Source of the DNA: Siccirubricoccus sp. G192
Lineage (GTDB): Bacteria; Pseudomonadota; Alphaproteobacteria; Acetobacterales; Acetobacteraceae
Length of the DNA stretch: 64,000 nt
Assembly (NCBI RefSeq): GCF_019084075.1
Contig: NZ_JAHREN010000001.1
Span: forward strand, 868,001-932,000
Direction of reading: 5' to 3'
The notes under the pieces: model-generated
The model's input: the letters and a program-made list of their open reading frames with translations, nothing else
Told to the model about the DNA's origin: nothing
Database searches by the model: none
Part shown: in pieces, positions 61,540-64,000 of the stretch
How positions within the stretch are numbered: the first letter of the stretch is position 1
How the letters are laid out: each line of letters starts with the position of its first letter
Program-made: the position numbers and the translations under genes

Positions 61540-62147
61540 AATTCTACAACTCGGTCGGTCCCAACCCGCGGGTCGTGCGGATGTTCATGGCGGAGCGCGG
61601 CATCGAGGTGCCCCGGGCCGAGGTGGATCTGCGTGGCGGCGAGAACCGGCAGCCGGCCTATATGGCGAAGAACCCGATGGGGCAGATGCCCTGCCTGGAG
61701 ATGGATGACGGCACGGTGCTCTCCGAGATCACCGCCATCTGCGAATACCTGGACGAGACCACGCCCGGCCCCTCCTTGATCGGCGGCACGCCGCAGGAGC
61801 GGGCCGAGACGCGCATGTGGACCCGCCGCATCGACCTCAACATCGCCGAGCCCATGACCAGCGGCTTCCGCTTTGCCGAGGGGCTGAAGCTGTTCCAGAA
61901 CCGCATCCGCTGCATCCCGCAGGCGGCCGGGGACCTGAAGGCCACCGCGCAGGAACGGCTCGCCTGGCTGGACGGGCAGATCGCGGGCCGCAGCTACATC
62001 TGCGGCGAGCGGCTGACCCTGGCGGATATCCTGCTCTTCGCCTTCCTCGATTTCGCCAAAGGGGTCGGACAGCCGCTCAACCCCGGATTGCGGAACATCA
62101 CCGCGCATCACGCGCGGATGCAAGCGCGGCCCAGCGCCGCGGCCTGA
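61536..62147 (+). CDS. Glutathione S-transferase
   Basis: 203 aa, thioredoxin-like N-terminal domain (KFYNSVGPNPRVVRMFMAERG, NPMGQMPCLEMDDG, SEITAICEYLDE) and an all-helical C-terminal domain with SYICGERLTLADILLFAFLD. The GSH-binding cis-Pro is in GQMPCLE, and S-E in LSEITA contacts the glutamyl group. GTG start at 61536 overlaps the UGSC stop. The pairing suggests glutathione conjugation or removal within the same pathway. Confidence 0.92.
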   Translation: MKFYNSVGPNPRVVRMFMAERGIEVPRAEVDLRGGENRQPAYMAKNPMGQMPCLEMDDGTVLSEITAICEYLDETTPGPSLIGGTPQERAETRMWTRRIDLNIAEPMTSGFRFAEGLKLFQNRIRCIPQAAGDLKATAQERLAWLDGQIAGRSYICGERLTLADILLFAFLDFAKGVGQPLNPGLRNITAHHARMQARPSAAA

Positions 62148-62151
62148 CGCG

Positions 62152-63342
62152 CTAAATTACGCGCTGGGCGCGCAGCGCGGCGATGTCGCCGGCGGCATAG
62201 CCCAGCTCGGCCAGCACCGCCTCGGTATCCGCGCCCATCTGCGGCGGCGGGCTGTCCACCTGCGGCCCGCCATGCGCCATGCGGAAGGCGGCGACCGGCA
62301 CGCCGAAGGCGCCCTCGACACCAGGCGCGCCTTCGGGGAAGCGGTGCAGCAATTCGCGGCTGGCGATATGCGGGTCGTCCAGCGCCTCCGCCATGGTCCG
62401 CACCCGCGCGGCGGGGATGTGGCGGGATTGCAGAAAGGCTTCCCATTCCTCCGCGGTGCGGGTCAGCATGATCTCGGCCAGCACCGCTTCCTCGCGGTCC
62501 CGGTCGGCGATGCGGGATTCGTTGTCGGGCTTGGCCATCTCCGGCCGGCCGAGCGCCGTCCAGAGGCGCCGCTGCTGCCTGAGGTTGCTCGCCCCCAGCA
62601 TCACCAGCCCGTCCCGCGTCTGGTAGGCGCTGTTGGTGGCGTGCAGGTGCTTGTTGCCGGCGGGCTTGGAGCCCTTACCGGTGCGCAGCCAAGCCGCGAC
62701 ATGCGAAGCCTGCATCATCATCGCCACATCCAGCATGGCGAGGTCGATGCGCTGGCCGCGCCCGGTGCGCTCGCGCTGGAACAGCGCGCTGGCAAGCGCG
62801 AAGGCGCCCATGGTGCCGGTGGCATAGTCGATGGCGGGCGCGCCGAATTTGATCGGGTTCACCTCGGGCGTGCCGGTCGCGGCCATGATGCCGGAGGTGG
62901 CCTGGATGACATGGTCATAGGCGGTCTGGCTGCCGCGCGGTCCACCATGGCCGAAGGCGGAGATCGAGCAGTAGATCAGCCGCGGATTGAGCGCCGAGAC
63001 CGCCTCATAGCCGAGGCCCAGAGCCTCGAAGGCGCCGGGGCGGTAGTTCTCCACCAGCACGTCGGCGCCGGCCAGCAGGCGGCGCAGCACCGCCTTCCCG
63101 GCCTCCTGCTTCAGGTCGAGCGTGATGGAGCGCTTGTTGGAAGCCTGGGTCAGGAAATAGGTGCCCATATTGCCGCGGTTGAGCGCCAGGTCCGGGCCGC
63201 TGTCGCGGCTCTGGTCGGGGTCGTCCGGGTGCTCCACCTTGATGACATCGGCGCCGAGCAGGCCGAGCTGATAGGCCGCGAAGGGGCCGGCGAGCACATG
63301 CGTCACGTCGATGACGCGGATGCCTTCGAAGGGACGGGCCAT
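62152..63342 (-). CDS. CaiB/BaiF-family (family III) CoA-transferase
   Basis: 396 aa. The N-terminal RPFEGIRVIDVTHVLAGPFA and IKVEHPDDPD are hallmark; the catalytic Asp is D172 in FGAPAIDYATGTMG, and GRGQRIDLAMLDVA lies further on. These enzymes move CoA between carboxylic acids in catabolic pathways. AGGAGAGG stands 4-5 nt before the ATG. It converges with the GST gene only 4 bp away, so is a separate transcript. Confidence 0.93.
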   Translation of the reverse strand: MARPFEGIRVIDVTHVLAGPFAAYQLGLLGADVIKVEHPDDPDQSRDSGPDLALNRGNMGTYFLTQASNKRSITLDLKQEAGKAVLRRLLAGADVLVENYRPGAFEALGLGYEAVSALNPRLIYCSISAFGHGGPRGSQTAYDHVIQATSGIMAATGTPEVNPIKFGAPAIDYATGTMGAFALASALFQRERTGRGQRIDLAMLDVAMMMQASHVAAWLRTGKGSKPAGNKHLHATNSAYQTRDGLVMLGASNLRQQRRLWTALGRPEMAKPDNESRIADRDREEAVLAEIMLTRTAEEWEAFLQSRHIPAARVRTMAEALDDPHIASRELLHRFPEGAPGVEGAFGVPVAAFRMAHGGPQVDSPPPQMGADTEAVLAELGYAAGDIAALRAQRVI

Positions 63343-63490
63343 CTGCCTCTCCTTGATGTTTCCTGGGTGTCTCCTGGCGCGATTATGCCGAAAGCCGCGG
63401 CCCCGCGCCATTGCCGGGGCGCGGCGCCGGCGGCACGATGCGGCGGCAGGCCGGCGGATGCCCGGGCCGGGGAAGGAAGCAGCCGCAGTG

Positions 63491-64000
63491 ATGAAGCCCG
63501 GCCTGGACCGGAACAGCCTTTTTGCAGTGCCGGATTTCCGGCGCCTGTGGTGCATCGGCCTGGTGGTCTTCGTGGTGCGCTGGCTGGAGATGCTGGCGGT
63601 GAGCCTCTTCGTCTACAACGCCACGGGCTCGGCCTTCCTGGTGGCCATGATGACCATGCTGCGGCTGCTGCCCATGGGGTTGTTCGGCGCCTTCCTCGGC
63701 GTCTGGGCGGAGCGGCTGGAACAGCGCACGGCGCTGCTCATCGTCGTGCTGGTGAGCCTCGCCACCTCCCTGGTGCTGGCGCTGCTGGCGCAGGCGGGGG
63801 CGCTGGCGGTGTGGCACCTGGCGGTGGCCAGCTTCATCAACGGGCTCAGCTGGGCGGCGGACAACCCGGTGCGGCGGCTGACCATTGGCCAGGTGGTGGG
63901 CAGCGGGCGCATGGGCAGGGCGATGTCGATCGATGTCGGCACCAACAATGCCAGCCGGATGCTGGGGCCGACCCTGGGTGGCGTGATCTTCGCCGGGGTC
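63491..64000 (+). CDS. MFS transporter (C-terminus cut by window edge)
   Basis: First 170 residues of a major facilitator transporter, running off the right edge. It starts MKPGLDRNSLFAVPDFRRLW, then shows five hydrophobic helices; GVWAERLEQR is the loop 2-3 signature, and RMLGPTLGGVIFAG the helix 5 motif. It resembles the enterobactin-exporter-like/DHA3 type. Diverges from the CoA-transferase. Confidence 0.87.
   Translation, partial: MKPGLDRNSLFAVPDFRRLWCIGLVVFVVRWLEMLAVSLFVYNATGSAFLVAMMTMLRLLPMGLFGAFLGVWAERLEQRTALLIVVLVSLATSLVLALLAQAGALAVWHLAVASFINGLSWAADNPVRRLTIGQVVGSGRMGRAMSIDVGTNNASRMLGPTLGGVIFAGV

Noticed and set aside
1..64000. CRISPR arrays, tRNA and rRNA genes
   Set aside because: No regularly spaced repeats, no cloverleaf-like stretch with CCA-type ends and no rRNA-like sequence was noticed by eye; a tRNAscan/Infernal run would settle it.

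Overview
The window is high-GC DNA, densely coded on both strands, with many 1-4 bp start/stop overlaps. The gene set suggests a Roseomonas-like member of the Acetobacteraceae (Alphaproteobacteria): hopanoid genes hpnI/J/K/L, an alphaproteobacterial aa3 cytochrome oxidase operon, lipid A genes (waaA, lpxK), homospermidine synthase, a NepR-like protein and three orphan Bug/TctC periplasmic binding proteins. This placement is inferred from gene content; no rRNA or tRNA gene was found.

Layout. 1-1.6 kb: SDR oxidoreductase (cut by the left edge) and a Bug protein. 1.6-6.3 kb: hopanoid side-chain operon hpnI-hpnJ-small gene-hpnK-hpnL on the minus strand, diverging from mlaA. 7.2-9.9 kb: lytic transglycosylase, Nramp transporter MntH and a divergent SmtB-type metal sensor with a palindrome between them. 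10.1-16.6 kb: coxB-coxA-ctaB-coxF-ctaG-coxC-DUF983-surf1. 16.9-19.6 kb: histidine kinase, double-domain KaiC-like ATPase and receiver protein. 19.8-30.2 kb: a possible domesticated transposase fragment, M32 carboxypeptidase, DUF938 protein, SGNH-like protein, threonine synthase, M16 peptidase, PmbA/TldE, exonuclease and a Tim44-domain protein. 30.3-34.4 kb: small genes including a NepR-like one, then DUF374-waaA-lpxK. 34.5-42.9 kb: carboxylesterase, hybrid sensor kinase, M23 peptidase, xseA and purD. 43-46.2 kb: stress-type genes (coiled-coil/H1-like, CBS-BON, AhpD-like, DUF488). 46.2-53.3 kb: DMT transporter, MBL hydrolase, gamma-glutamyltransferase, a MarR module, a resolvase remnant, Bug protein and alcohol dehydrogenase. 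53.3-57.7 kb: polyamine genes (homospermidine synthase, ornithine decarboxylase with a candidate leader peptide, agmatinase-like protein, NIPSNAP). 57.8-64 kb: Bug, LysR, an unknown protein coupled to a Cys-type UGSC-family protein and a GST, a CoA-transferase, and an MFS transporter cut by the right edge.

Nine frame breaks in eight otherwise well-conserved genes fall in C or G runs of 6-7, and every one is repaired by removing a single base. Several of these genes are normally essential (lpxK, thrC). The likeliest reading is sequencing or assembly error, so these genes are annotated as whole CDSs with the break noted. The agmatinase-like gene has a different break, one missing base beside a small palindrome.

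Most interesting: the thiol-type unknown/UGSC/GST cluster (59.8-62.1 kb), the leader ORF before ornithine decarboxylase, the putative SmtB-MntH operator, the duplicated MarR operator reaching the start codon, the small gene inside the hpn operon, and a 28-bp tandem duplication across the coxF stop codon.
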